Below are positions 38,940 to 47,750 of a stretch of 64,000 bases of DNA, piece after piece (position 1 is the first letter of the stretch; the number at the start of each line of letters is the position of its first letter). A program made the translations under genes and the position numbers. This DNA comes from Schizochytrium sp. TIO01 (taxonomy: Eukaryota; Sar; Bigyra; Thraustochytrida; Thraustochytriidae). Location of the stretch: contig SMSO01000032.1 in assembly GCA_004764695.1 (NCBI GenBank), positions 7,956,668 to 8,020,667 on the forward strand, given 5' to 3'. The notes beneath the pieces are model-generated. The model was not told the origin of the DNA. It searched no databases and saw nothing but the letters and a program-made list of their open reading frames with translations.

Positions 38940-41900
38940 TTACTCGTTCCACTCGTTCATGAGCCGTTCGGTTAAAAGGCGCTCCACAATTACTTCATCA
39001 TCGTCATCATCTTGAACTACAGTGTCGCCATCCATTGCGCGCAGACTTGCTCCCGCAAGTATCGATGGCGAGGCTGAAGCCGAGTCATCATCTTCAGAGT
39101 TTGCAGCGCTACTATGTTCATCCTCCTGGCCATGTCTGCCGCCTAGAAGATGCTGAGAGCGCCTGCTTGTCTGACTTCGAACAGATGCCTGGCTTCGACG
39201 AGCTGACTGGCTATGAACTGATACTTGACTGCGACGGGTCGTTTGGCTGCGACGAGATGCCAAGCTACTGCGACTTCGGCGACTGGATCGTGACATTTGA
39301 CTGCTGCGACGCTGCGGACCTTGATTTTCAGAAATTTCACCCAGAGACAAAGCCTCTGTGATTTCAGATTGCTCAAATCCTGACGCATTATTGACTTCCC
39401 TGCTAGTATGAGCTGTTGAATTTCTTCTCGTACTAAAAGAGACATTCCGGGTATCCAGAACTTGGTCGCCTGTCTCATTGCCTGTTTGTTCTACTGCATG
39501 ATCACTTAAGTTCTCATTTCTATTTGTAAAATTACTGATATGATCAGATTGCACATTGTCTCCATTAATTATAGTGCCAGATGCATGAACTTCCTGATGT
39601 TCTTGTTCTTCGTTTGCTTCATTTTCGTCAGCTTCTGTGTTAGTATCAGTTGTTGCACCAACATCATCATCATCATCATCGTCGTCGTCATCATCAGCAG
39701 ACTCGGCATTCCCACGTCTTATTGTGGGGCTATCTTCACCCGGGTCAGACATGGCTTGCGCTCGTGAAGAGTTTCTGGTTCGGAGAACAAGTCGTGGGCG
39801 GCTTCCTTGACGACTTCCTTGACGGCTTCCATTTGCACTGCTGCTACTGCGTCGACCCGATCTACGACCCCGTTGGGCTTCTTCAAGAAAAGGTGCTAAA
39901 AGAGCCTCATCTTCTTCGTAATGAGGGTCAACCTCTGAGATATCATCTGGAATTTCAAACCCTTCGTTCATTGGTGCTCGACACAACGGGCATGTCTTGT
40001 TCAGAGTGGCCCACTTTCCAACACAGCGCAAATGAAAGGAATGCTCGCATGTATAGGGCATTGCTGTTTGGTCAATGTAAAGCTCTTCAAGGCAGATAGA
40101 ACAACGATCTAGTAAAGCACTATCCACAGGGAAAAGCTCATCTAGGTCTTGCAGATCTGGAAACGAAGTAAGCTCCGGGTAACGGTGCGAAACACCTTTC
40201 AGAGGTCCTGCCAAAGCGTCACGGTCCATAGCTTCGTAAACTGACGGGCTCCGTGCCAAACGCACAATTGCACAAGCAGCATTACGCGAGACAGTCTCAT
40301 TCTCGGTATGGATTCGCAAAGTTCTTTGAAGAACCGAGAGCACACCAGATTTGAATATAACCTCTTTGTTTGCATCAGGAGTGGCTAGATTACACAAGGC
40401 ACCTGAGCCTGCTTCCGCAATAATACCATCCTTCGGGTGAGCACCCATGGCACGAAGTACCCACTCTGCAGCTCCGTTGTTAGCTAAAACAACTAGGTTT
40501 TCTTCTATACAGGTCATGTTCTGCAAAAGTAAAAGTGCATTTCTGAGAATATCCAAATTCAGCAAATAAATTGAAGTCACTTTGACGAAAATGTACTCAA
40601 TAGTCGCCATGTCTTGAAGAGTTTCTGTGCTGGACCACGAAAGGCTCTTAAGTGCCGAAATGCCCGCTTCCCACACTTCTTGGACCCCAGGCTGAAGACG
40701 CATTGCATCCTCAACAGCATTAATCATGCCATCATCTACAAGAAGTTGACGGACCTCTGGAGCCCATGCCATACCGTCGACTAAGCTGAGCGAGTTCCCG
40801 ACGAGGTTAGAGTCTTCTGGATACCGCCGGAGCGCTGCACGAATAAATTCTTGAATACCCATGCGTTCAAGCTTAATCGCCAAAACGGGGTCCCGATACA
40901 GAAGGTTCCAAAATGCAAGGAATGCTGTTGCTAAAAGTCGCGGATCTCCACCACTCGTTTGTACCGCGCTGACCAATACTCTAATTGCAAATGGTTCGTC
41001 TAGCATGCGCTTTTGATTGCTTGGTGCAAAGGACAAATTGCTCAATGCCGCAACAACTTTACGTGTGAGCATGCGTGAACTGTGAGTCTGACATGCATGC
41101 ACAATAAGGGGCACCGCTTCTTCCATAATGGGCATATTGATGGCTTCTTCACTGAAAGAAACATTACGAATAAGTCCAATGCCGTGTGCTTGCAGCATAA
41201 GAGAGTCCGGGTGAGCCTCCATGGCCCGTAGGACCAATGAAACCGCATCACTCTCTACCATCCGTGCTCGGCGCATATCATTGAGTAAAACATCATCTCC
41301 AGCGGAAGAAAGTGATTTGAGCGCACCCGCACCATCTTCTAGAATCTTCACCGCATCTAAGTGATGGTTCATAACATCAGAAATTAACTCTACAGCTTTG
41401 TATTCAACAACAAGGGCTTGTTGACGGTCCGAGAAATAAGGTTCGAATTGAGAGCGACCGATGATTCGTAAAAGACGAAGGCATAAGTCTACAATCAGAG
41501 GGTCTTCACCGTGGTTTGCCAGCTGATCAACGATACTTTTGGCTCCATCTAAATCCCATAATCTAGAGAAAAACCACTCGCCATTTCCTCCACCTGAAGC
41601 GCTCTCTGACATAGATCTTCCTGAAAAGTCATCTTCATCACCAACGTTTTCGTCTTCATCATCACCCATCCCAAACCAATCCAAAGCAACCTCTTTAGAA
41701 GCAGGAGGAACGACTGGTGCGTTTGTTTTCTTTCGACGTGTTATGGATAGAAACCGTCGTGCAGGAGAGGGGGGTAGGGTTGCTGTTCCTGTCGATTTTT
41801 TCTCTGATGATACAGCTTCTTTTCCTGTTCGAGCTTGCTGCAATGCTAAGTCTAGCAGTTGCGTCAAAGCCTTTTGAATTTCTTCAGACTTGGCATTCTT

Positions 41901-43982
41901 TTTGTTGAGAACTTCCAATGCAGGTTGGGGAGATGCTGCATTTCGTCGTGGCAAAAAGTTTAGCATGGACTGCATTACTCTACCCGAAGTACGGGCCGAC
42001 AGGCGGGTGTTGTTCCGCACTGTGTTGAACAAACTCCTCGCAGAAGGCCGATGGGTAGCATCTTTATCCCAGCATTTTGCCAATACTGTTGGAAACCAGC
42101 TCCCGAGAGCCACTATAACGTCATGTTCGATGGAAGGCTGAATAAATTGGTCCCCTACGATTGAAACGACCTCATTGTACGTAGCCCCTGCAAATGGACG
42201 CTTATGATGACTCATTTCATAAAGCAGCATGCCAGCTGCATAGACATCGCTTGAGAATGATAGACGCCGTGTTGACGAGACACCAGTTCGCAAGAGCTCT
42301 GGCGCCATGTATGCATACTGAACTTGAACAGATTCTCGGATGCTGGCTTCGACCCAGCCGAAACCAAAGCCTGCGAGACGCAAACCCCGATCATAACTTA
42401 GAAGAATATTGTGAGGAGATAGCTGACGATGGACAATATTATTCTGGTGGAGGTATGACAAACCTCGAACGAGACCACGCATCATAGTTTCAAGTTCTTT
42501 GCCAACAGGCTGACGCCCTTCTTTATACAGAAAGTCGAACAAGGTAAGGTCTGAGGGTTCCATGTAGATGGCCATAGAGTTTAATGAGAATACTGCACCA
42601 TAAATATGCAAAACATTTCGGTTATCAAGTTTTGACCACAGTGCAAGTTCGCGACGGATTTCAGCTCGCGAGCGTGCGCTCAAGGAATCGTACAATACAG
42701 GGCCTGAACCTGAGCGATTCGCTTGAGAGAACGGGCGAAAAGAAAGCATTTTTGTTCCATCAGATTGGATCTCCACAAAGCAGATTTTTGATCCAAGCCT
42801 AACCTTTTGTGATCCATCCATCTCGTCTTCTTGCACGAACGGAAGGCGCAATGACGTTTGTAAGTCTAGAAAACCATTGGCTTCCTTAACCACTTGGGCT
42901 AACAAAGAAATTATCCGGTAAATATTGGGACGGCGAATGTCTAGCGCAGGAGGTACTATTTGAGAATGTTCAGTTTCAGCCTCCGCCTGGCTTGATGCAT
43001 CAGGCTCAGAGCTATCGTTTGAGGATGCGGCAGATAGTACAGATCTGTTCGAGCTTGATCGCGGAAATGTTCCGTTAAGGAAAAAGTTTCCTTCGCGGCG
43101 GATAAATCGTACTCCTGGTGCCTCATTGCGCTGGGTGTGCCTCCTCATCGACTGCAAATGCGCATCGTCACTGTCCTTTAGTTCCCCCTCGAGTTGATGA
43201 GCTAACATCCCAAGTTTCTTCCGGCGCATTAAGCCAGCACGAGACTCCATAAGGTCATCGGTTCTTTGAACTTCCTCAACATGTTCATGTAAAGCCTCTT
43301 CATCCCTTTCCAAAATCTTTTCTGCAGCCTCACCATCCTTACGAATTGCCAACAAAGCTTCTCTAAAGATGCTGCTATCCTTATTCACATCTTTGACGTC
43401 GCACTCTGTAACCTCGGTCATGAGGTCATGCAGTGCGTTCCCGGCCTCTCCAGAGCCACCTGCGAGCGTTAGTGACTGCAGATGCATGTTCATATTGGTC
43501 CTTTCGGAGTCTAGTAGAAAATATGCCACAACTGTCTCGTACGGCGTGCAATGGTCTGCCACATTACGCACGCTTTCTAAAAGCGCGTGTAAAACGCTTT
43601 CCAGCTGTACGGTGTGCGTTGTCTCCATGACGACTGGCAGCTCGATCCGAAGAAGTTCCAAACGTTCGCTTAAGAGCCGAGCTTTCGTATCCATCAGCGT
43701 AAACCTTGTTAAAAGCTCGCAAGTCTCCTTCACGAGCGCCTCCGCCGTCGCTGCTGCCTCGCTGCTGCTTTTACAAAGATCATTTTCACCATCAAGATTC
43801 CCGTTTTGACGAAGAGGAAGGTTTCCACGCACAGGCTCCGCAGCACTCTGTGGTCTCGGGGAGACTGCTAAGTCTACATGATCTGCGCTGCTGCTCCTAT
43901 CAGAAATGGAGGCGTCCGCACCTGGCGCAGCGCGGTCTGAAGGTGGGATCATGGTGTTTGCAGATCCAGGGAGGGAGTCCAT
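38940..43982 (-). CDS. Pseudokinase - armadillo repeat - RING-H2 protein (1680 aa), probable E3 ubiquitin ligase
   Basis: Domains in order: a helical N-terminal region (about residues 70-250; ETCELLTRFTLMDTKARLLS, VLHALLESVRNVADHC) reminiscent of the four-helix N-termini of MLKL- and plant PUB-type proteins; a tyrosine-kinase-like fold (about 390-640); armadillo-type helical repeats (about 870-1240; VVAALSNLSFAPSNQKRML, GSGALCNLATPDANKEV); a RING-H2 finger (1294-1334; CSIC...CEHSFHLRC...CPLC) with all eight ligands; and an acidic then Ser/Arg-rich tail. The kinase domain has EIRRELALWSKL for helix C and MAPELL, but lacks a glycine loop and VAIK. The catalytic HRD is HRQ (Gln520) and DFG is GFG (Gly538), so it should be inactive as a kinase. 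Ubiquitin ligase activity is inferred from the intact RING. There is a poly-Asp run near residues 1437-1446. No intron is seen. Confidence 0.9.
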   Translation of the reverse strand: MDSLPGSANTMIPPSDRAAPGADASISDRSSSADHVDLAVSPRPQSAAEPVRGNLPLRQNGNLDGENDLCKSSSEAAATAEALVKETCELLTRFTLMDTKARLLSERLELLRIELPVVMETTHTVQLESVLHALLESVRNVADHCTPYETVVAYFLLDSERTNMNMHLQSLTLAGGSGEAGNALHDLMTEVTECDVKDVNKDSSIFREALLAIRKDGEAAEKILERDEEALHEHVEEVQRTDDLMESRAGLMRRKKLGMLAHQLEGELKDSDDAHLQSMRRHTQRNEAPGVRFIRREGNFFLNGTFPRSSSNRSVLSAASSNDSSEPDASSQAEAETEHSQIVPPALDIRRPNIYRIISLLAQVVKEANGFLDLQTSLRLPFVQEDEMDGSQKVRLGSKICFVEIQSDGTKMLSFRPFSQANRSGSGPVLYDSLSARSRAEIRRELALWSKLDNRNVLHIYGAVFSLNSMAIYMEPSDLTLFDFLYKEGRQPVGKELETMMRGLVRGLSYLHQNNIVHRQLSPHNILLSYDRGLRLAGFGFGWVEASIRESVQVQYAYMAPELLRTGVSSTRRLSFSSDVYAAGMLLYEMSHHKRPFAGATYNEVVSIVGDQFIQPSIEHDVIVALGSWFPTVLAKCWDKDATHRPSARSLFNTVRNNTRLSARTSGRVMQSMLNFLPRRNAASPQPALEVLNKKNAKSEEIQKALTQLLDLALQQARTGKEAVSSEKKSTGTATLPPSPARRFLSITRRKKTNAPVVPPASKEVALDWFGMGDDEDENVGDEDDFSGRSMSESASGGGNGEWFFSRLWDLDGAKSIVDQLANHGEDPLIVDLCLRLLRIIGRSQFEPYFSDRQQALVVEYKAVELISDVMNHHLDAVKILEDGAGALKSLSSAGDDVLLNDMRRARMVESDAVSLVLRAMEAHPDSLMLQAHGIGLIRNVSFSEEAINMPIMEEAVPLIVHACQTHSSRMLTRKVVAALSNLSFAPSNQKRMLDEPFAIRVLVSAVQTSGGDPRLLATAFLAFWNLLYRDPVLAIKLERMGIQEFIRAALRRYPEDSNLVGNSLSLVDGMAWAPEVRQLLVDDGMINAVEDAMRLQPGVQEVWEAGISALKSLSWSSTETLQDMATIEYIFVKVTSIYLLNLDILRNALLLLQNMTCIEENLVVLANNGAAEWVLRAMGAHPKDGIIAEAGSGALCNLATPDANKEVIFKSGVLSVLQRTLRIHTENETVSRNAACAIVRLARSPSVYEAMDRDALAGPLKGVSHRYPELTSFPDLQDLDELFPVDSALLDRCSICLEELYIDQTAMPYTCEHSFHLRCVGKWATLNKTCPLCRAPMNEGFEIPDDISEVDPHYEEDEALLAPFLEEAQRGRRSGRRSSSSANGSRQGSRQGSRPRLVLRTRNSSRAQAMSDPGEDSPTIRRGNAESADDDDDDDDDDDVGATTDTNTEADENEANEEQEHQEVHASGTIINGDNVQSDHISNFTNRNENLSDHAVEQTGNETGDQVLDTRNVSFSTRRNSTAHTSREVNNASGFEQSEITEALSLGEISENQGPQRRSSQMSRSSRRSRSSLASRRSQTTRRSQVSVHSQSARRSQASVRSQTSRRSQHLLGGRHGQEDEHSSAANSEDDDSASASPSILAGASLRAMDGDTVVQDDDDDEVIVERLLTERLMNEWNE

Positions 43983-45338
43983 GGCGAAACGATTTCGCCT
44001 GCGAGATGAACGCAGTCGAGCGAAGAAAAGGACTGCCGCAAGCTGCTGTAAGGGACCAAGGCCACCGTACCCGGCACGACCTCCTGATTAGGAGCTCGTG
44101 GGAGCCTTATCGTGTATGCTTTAAAGAGAGAACTGCGGCGCGTGCCTCGACGGCACGTGCACGATACTCTGCTGATATAGTATTTGTGATATAAAAAGGT
44201 TTATCTGCCTTTTTTGTTGCTGTGTTGAATTATTTTTCAGATAGGCCTATTTACTTATTATTTCTTTTCCTTATCTAGCCTAGTATTTGCGGAGCAGTCC
44301 TTTTACTCTCGTTTCTAAAGACGCTTGGGTTACTTTACCGATTTGCATTGTTGTTTTAAAAACGGAAACAACTTGAAGACGTATACGAAAATTAATTGCA
44401 ATGCGTGTCGTATGTATGGAGCTTAGGTAGTAAGAGAGCGTGTGCGAGTCATTTTCGGGAGCCCCATTTATTGCAGGGTTCACTCTTTACCCTTCGTTTT
44501 TCTTTAAATTCAATCTAAAATCTAATCGAGTGTGTGTATGTGTGTTGGCTCAAAACTTAAGGTGTGCTTAACCAACGCGGGGTTGCTGCATACCTGTCCC
44601 TTTCGTCTCTCAGACTTCGCTAAACGACCCACCACCAAACAGGTGCTTCTCAGGATGCAGTTCTACCATCATTCTATATTGGTTAGACTGCTGTGCTTTC
44701 TGCTCTCAGGATTTCTGCCAGTGTGCTGCACACATATTTTGAAAGGGCACCCCTAACAAGAATAATAGAATACGTCAACTCGCATACCCCACACAGCCTC
44801 TGTTTAAGGCAGTTTAATATGTAGACTATCTGAAGAAGCTTCTTACTTCGTTTGCAATGAGAGGGAGGAACAGGAACACATAAATTCCGAGTAACTTTCT
44901 CTTCATATTGCTTTTGATATCTTTGCGAGGGAGGGGTGACATCATCAATCTCAGTTGACTATTACATTAATGTACTCATCGAAGATCAACATAATCAGAT
45001 CATATTAAAAACAAATCGAAGACCTCGTAGTCTTCGATAATGGGTTTTCTTGCTTGCCTCGTGATCTAGGAATTTCAATTGAACTTTAGAAGCACAAATC
45101 GGAAAGATTGTCCAACAGTGAGTGCAAAAGACACTTTACCGCTTGACGGTGTAAGCTCAAGTATCTTATGAAAAATATTGCTAGTAGTGAGGCATAGTAG
45201 TACTTAGTAATCACTATTACGAAAAGCTGTGATTCATGAAAATGCGTCACGAGCAGGATTGTTGTAGGAAAATCTGATCTACGCAAATACTATTGCGCAG
45301 CGAGAGGCCTGGCTAGAAGAATTGTGTTTGCCATCATT
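43983..45338. promoter_or_regulatory. Divergent promoter region, pseudokinase-RING gene / aminotransferase gene
   Basis: This 1.36-kb spacer between divergent genes has a perfect hairpin at 45015-45038 and otherwise mixed AT-rich sequence. Frames within it have no recognisable domains. Confidence 0.4.
45015..45038. repeat. Perfect 9-bp inverted repeat
   Basis: ATCGAAGAC and GTCTTCGAT flank the loop CTCGTA. The element lies about 300 bases upstream of the aminotransferase ATG and could be a dyad protein-binding site. Confidence 0.6.
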
Positions 45339-46730
45339 ATGACGTCTTCTCGTGTAACGGCGGGCGCACGCGCAGGCTTTCGTGGGTTCGGCAGCTTCAT
45401 GGTTGACGAAAGCATCGAGGAGATGGTCCAGAGAGCCTGTCGAGGTGAACAGGTCGCGTCTCTGCCGTTCGAACCACGATTACCACACAAAGAAGATCAA
45501 ACCTTTGCTCTGGATTTGGAAAACTTTACTTTTGTCAACCACGGTGCATTTGGTGCCGCGGTGCGTCCAGGTATTATTAGAGCCCAAGATTGGCGAGAGT
45601 TCGCAGAAGAACAGCCACTACGGTTCTTTGATAGGAAACTCTTCCCAGGCCTTGTGGAGAGCGTGCGTAGGCTTTCACATTTCATTGGGGCTTCGCCAGC
45701 ACAGATAACCCTTACTAACAATGCCACAGCTGGCCTGGATAGTATTATTTCGAGTCTCTTCGATCCGCAAAGTATAAAATCATGTACACCTGGAAAACTA
45801 TCTCGTTCGGGAAAACCACGCGACCACATCATTGTATTCGATACTACATACGGAAGCGTTAAAAAAATGGCCTCTCGCTTTACAAACGGAATGGTTCATG
45901 AATTCAAGCTCCCGATTCCGGTCTCTGCATGCTCTTCAGACGAGGCAGACGCATTTGTTTGTGCTGCTGTGGAAGATCAGCTCAAGAGCGTTGACCTTGA
46001 AAGCGTTGGGCTTGTTGTGTTGGACCATGTTACATCGAACACAGCGTTACAGCTACCAATTGAAGAAATGGGAGCAATTTTTCAAAAGCACGGCATCCCA
46101 GTTCTTGTTGACGGAGCCCATGGTCCCTGGGCCACAGATCTTGATTTAGAAAAGCTCTCATGTGACTTCTATGTGGGAAATTGTCATAAATGGCTCTGCT
46201 CTCCAAAATCAGTGGGATTTGCATTTGTTCGTGAACCAGGAAGCTATACAGGTAATCTTTTTCCTCGTATCACCTCCCATGGGTTTGATTCAGGATATCC
46301 CGGATCATTCCTTTGGGATGGCTGTCGCGATTACTCTGCAGCCCTAGCTTTACCAGCAGTTCTTGACTTCTGGGAGCAGGAAGGTATACCTGAAGCTCGT
46401 AGCACGGCAATATCGCTTGTTAAAGAGGCGAAGGATCTTCTTGAATCTCGTTGGAATACTCAATCGATGAGCCTTGCACCACGAGGCAGTAATTTGTTGA
46501 ACTTGCCAATGACATGTGTAGGACTTCCTGAGCACGCAGGGAGCTCCTCAACTGACGCACACTCTCTTCAGGAATTTCTTTATCATGCTCATAGGGTAGA
46601 ATGCCCTGTCAAGGCAATCAATGGCCGGCTTTATCTGCGTTTATCTGCTCACATATACAATACTCTTGAGCATTTTCAACGTGTCGCTGATGCAGTCGAC
46701 GTTGCTTTGGAAGAAAAAGCCTGCGTATAA
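45339..46730 (+). CDS. Class V aminotransferase fold PLP enzyme, isopenicillin-N-epimerase-like (463 aa)
   Basis: This belongs to the pyridoxal-phosphate fold-type I family that includes isopenicillin N epimerase, cysteine desulfurases and LolT-like enzymes. It shows FVNHGAFGAAVRPGI near the start (the N-terminal hallmark YLNNGSFG of the epimerase branch), then LTNNATAGLDSIISSLF, FDTTYGSVKKM, LVVLDHVTSNTALQLP, the cofactor Asp in VLVDGAHGPW, and CDFYVGNCHKWLCSPKS, where Lys284 is the expected Schiff-base lysine. The C-terminal small domain is complete. The frame also opens at a GTG (45324), but ATG 45339 is the first ATG. Such proteins act on varied amino-thiol or peptide substrates; the name does not imply beta-lactam synthesis, and no other biosynthetic genes are adjacent. 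The N-terminus is basic and might be a weak targeting signal. Confidence 0.92.
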   Translation: MTSSRVTAGARAGFRGFGSFMVDESIEEMVQRACRGEQVASLPFEPRLPHKEDQTFALDLENFTFVNHGAFGAAVRPGIIRAQDWREFAEEQPLRFFDRKLFPGLVESVRRLSHFIGASPAQITLTNNATAGLDSIISSLFDPQSIKSCTPGKLSRSGKPRDHIIVFDTTYGSVKKMASRFTNGMVHEFKLPIPVSACSSDEADAFVCAAVEDQLKSVDLESVGLVVLDHVTSNTALQLPIEEMGAIFQKHGIPVLVDGAHGPWATDLDLEKLSCDFYVGNCHKWLCSPKSVGFAFVREPGSYTGNLFPRITSHGFDSGYPGSFLWDGCRDYSAALALPAVLDFWEQEGIPEARSTAISLVKEAKDLLESRWNTQSMSLAPRGSNLLNLPMTCVGLPEHAGSSSTDAHSLQEFLYHAHRVECPVKAINGRLYLRLSAHIYNTLEHFQRVADAVDVALEEKACV

Positions 46731-47062
46731 CCTTTTGTTATATCTTTAGTTCAACAATCCTAGTTATTTTTATATTCTTTGTAGTCATGTAGCAGCAACT
46801 CTTCGAAACATAGATGTTTATTTAAAAATTTGAATCATCATTTTTAATAGGTTAGGGTAAATAACGAAAGCTACTTTGCATCTCAGCAGCGCTTTGTTAT
46901 GTTCCTATGGCATTAAGCTACCTACTTGCATAGGAGAAGCACTTCGACTACAATCACTTTAAAGCTATTAGATTGATACACATCATGCAATAAGCATGAC
47001 AAAGGAAATGTATATAGGCTTGAGAATATTGGATCTTTGATCTTGACAAGCATACTGGTTAG
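46731..47062. other. Convergent 3' spacer
   Basis: This is an AT-rich 3' flank between the aminotransferase gene and the small unknown gene. Nothing else is visible. Confidence 0.5.
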
Positions 47063-47506
47063 TCATAGATCTTTGTCGAACACGTTAAGTTCATCTTCTG
47101 AATTGCTCATCTCGCTGTTTGTACACTCTCGAGCACTGTATCCCGCCTTGTCATAGGACGAGAATTCATTTCGTCCGCCTCCATAATCTTCCTTGATATC
47201 ATCAGAATCAGAATGAGAATAAGAACTAGAATTAGAATCAGAATCCTCCAAATCTTCTGGCGGTGGATATGCAACTGAACGTTCTTCGCATCTTTTCTGC
47301 AACGCATAATACTGCGCCCGGAGGCGAAATGTCTGTGGCCCAGGTCTCCGCATCTGTGCAAACTGTTTCCACTCCTTTGCAGAGCGTAGACCTTTTGGAC
47401 CCAGGGAAAGGAAACACGCCGCTTCCCGAGCAAGGCGGCGAGACACGCGCACCATAGTCCAACGCATTTGACGACGTGTATGCGCAAAAGTACCTTTCGG
47501 AGGCAT
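47063..47506 (-). CDS. Small unknown protein, basic N-terminal half and acidic tail (147 aa)
   Basis: The ATG-initiated frame encodes about 85 Arg/Lys-rich residues (HTRRQMRWTMVRVSRRLARE, KGLRSAKEWKQFAQMRRPG, FRLRAQYYALQKRCEERS) that would form basic helices, followed by a Ser/Asp/Glu-rich disordered tail with an SDSNSSSYSHSDSDD stretch. The charge separation is typical of small nuclear or RNA-associated proteins, or a mitochondrial ribosomal type, but no family is recognised. It lies 245 bases downstream of the start-to-stop boundary of the DUF900 gene on the same strand. Two other minus-strand frames overlap it and are considered shadows. Confidence 0.6.
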   Translation of the reverse strand: MPPKGTFAHTRRQMRWTMVRVSRRLAREAACFLSLGPKGLRSAKEWKQFAQMRRPGPQTFRLRAQYYALQKRCEERSVAYPPPEDLEDSDSNSSSYSHSDSDDIKEDYGGGRNEFSSYDKAGYSARECTNSEMSNSEDELNVFDKDL

Positions 47507-47750
47507 TTTCGAGTTCCGGATTTGAATTCCGAAACTTCGAATGGTAATTAGATTAATAAAAAAAAAAGATGCTTAGAGCACTCACAAAAACAATAAAGGT
47601 CCTTACGAGAAAGCACCAGAGCAATCTAGAACGTACATCCGTAAATCACAGGAGCTAGGGAAACACCCAGCATGACATCCTGTTCCAGGGGATGCGAGAA
47701 AATTGCTGCGCTGCATATAATAGACTTAGATCGGAGAGAAATTGCATAGA

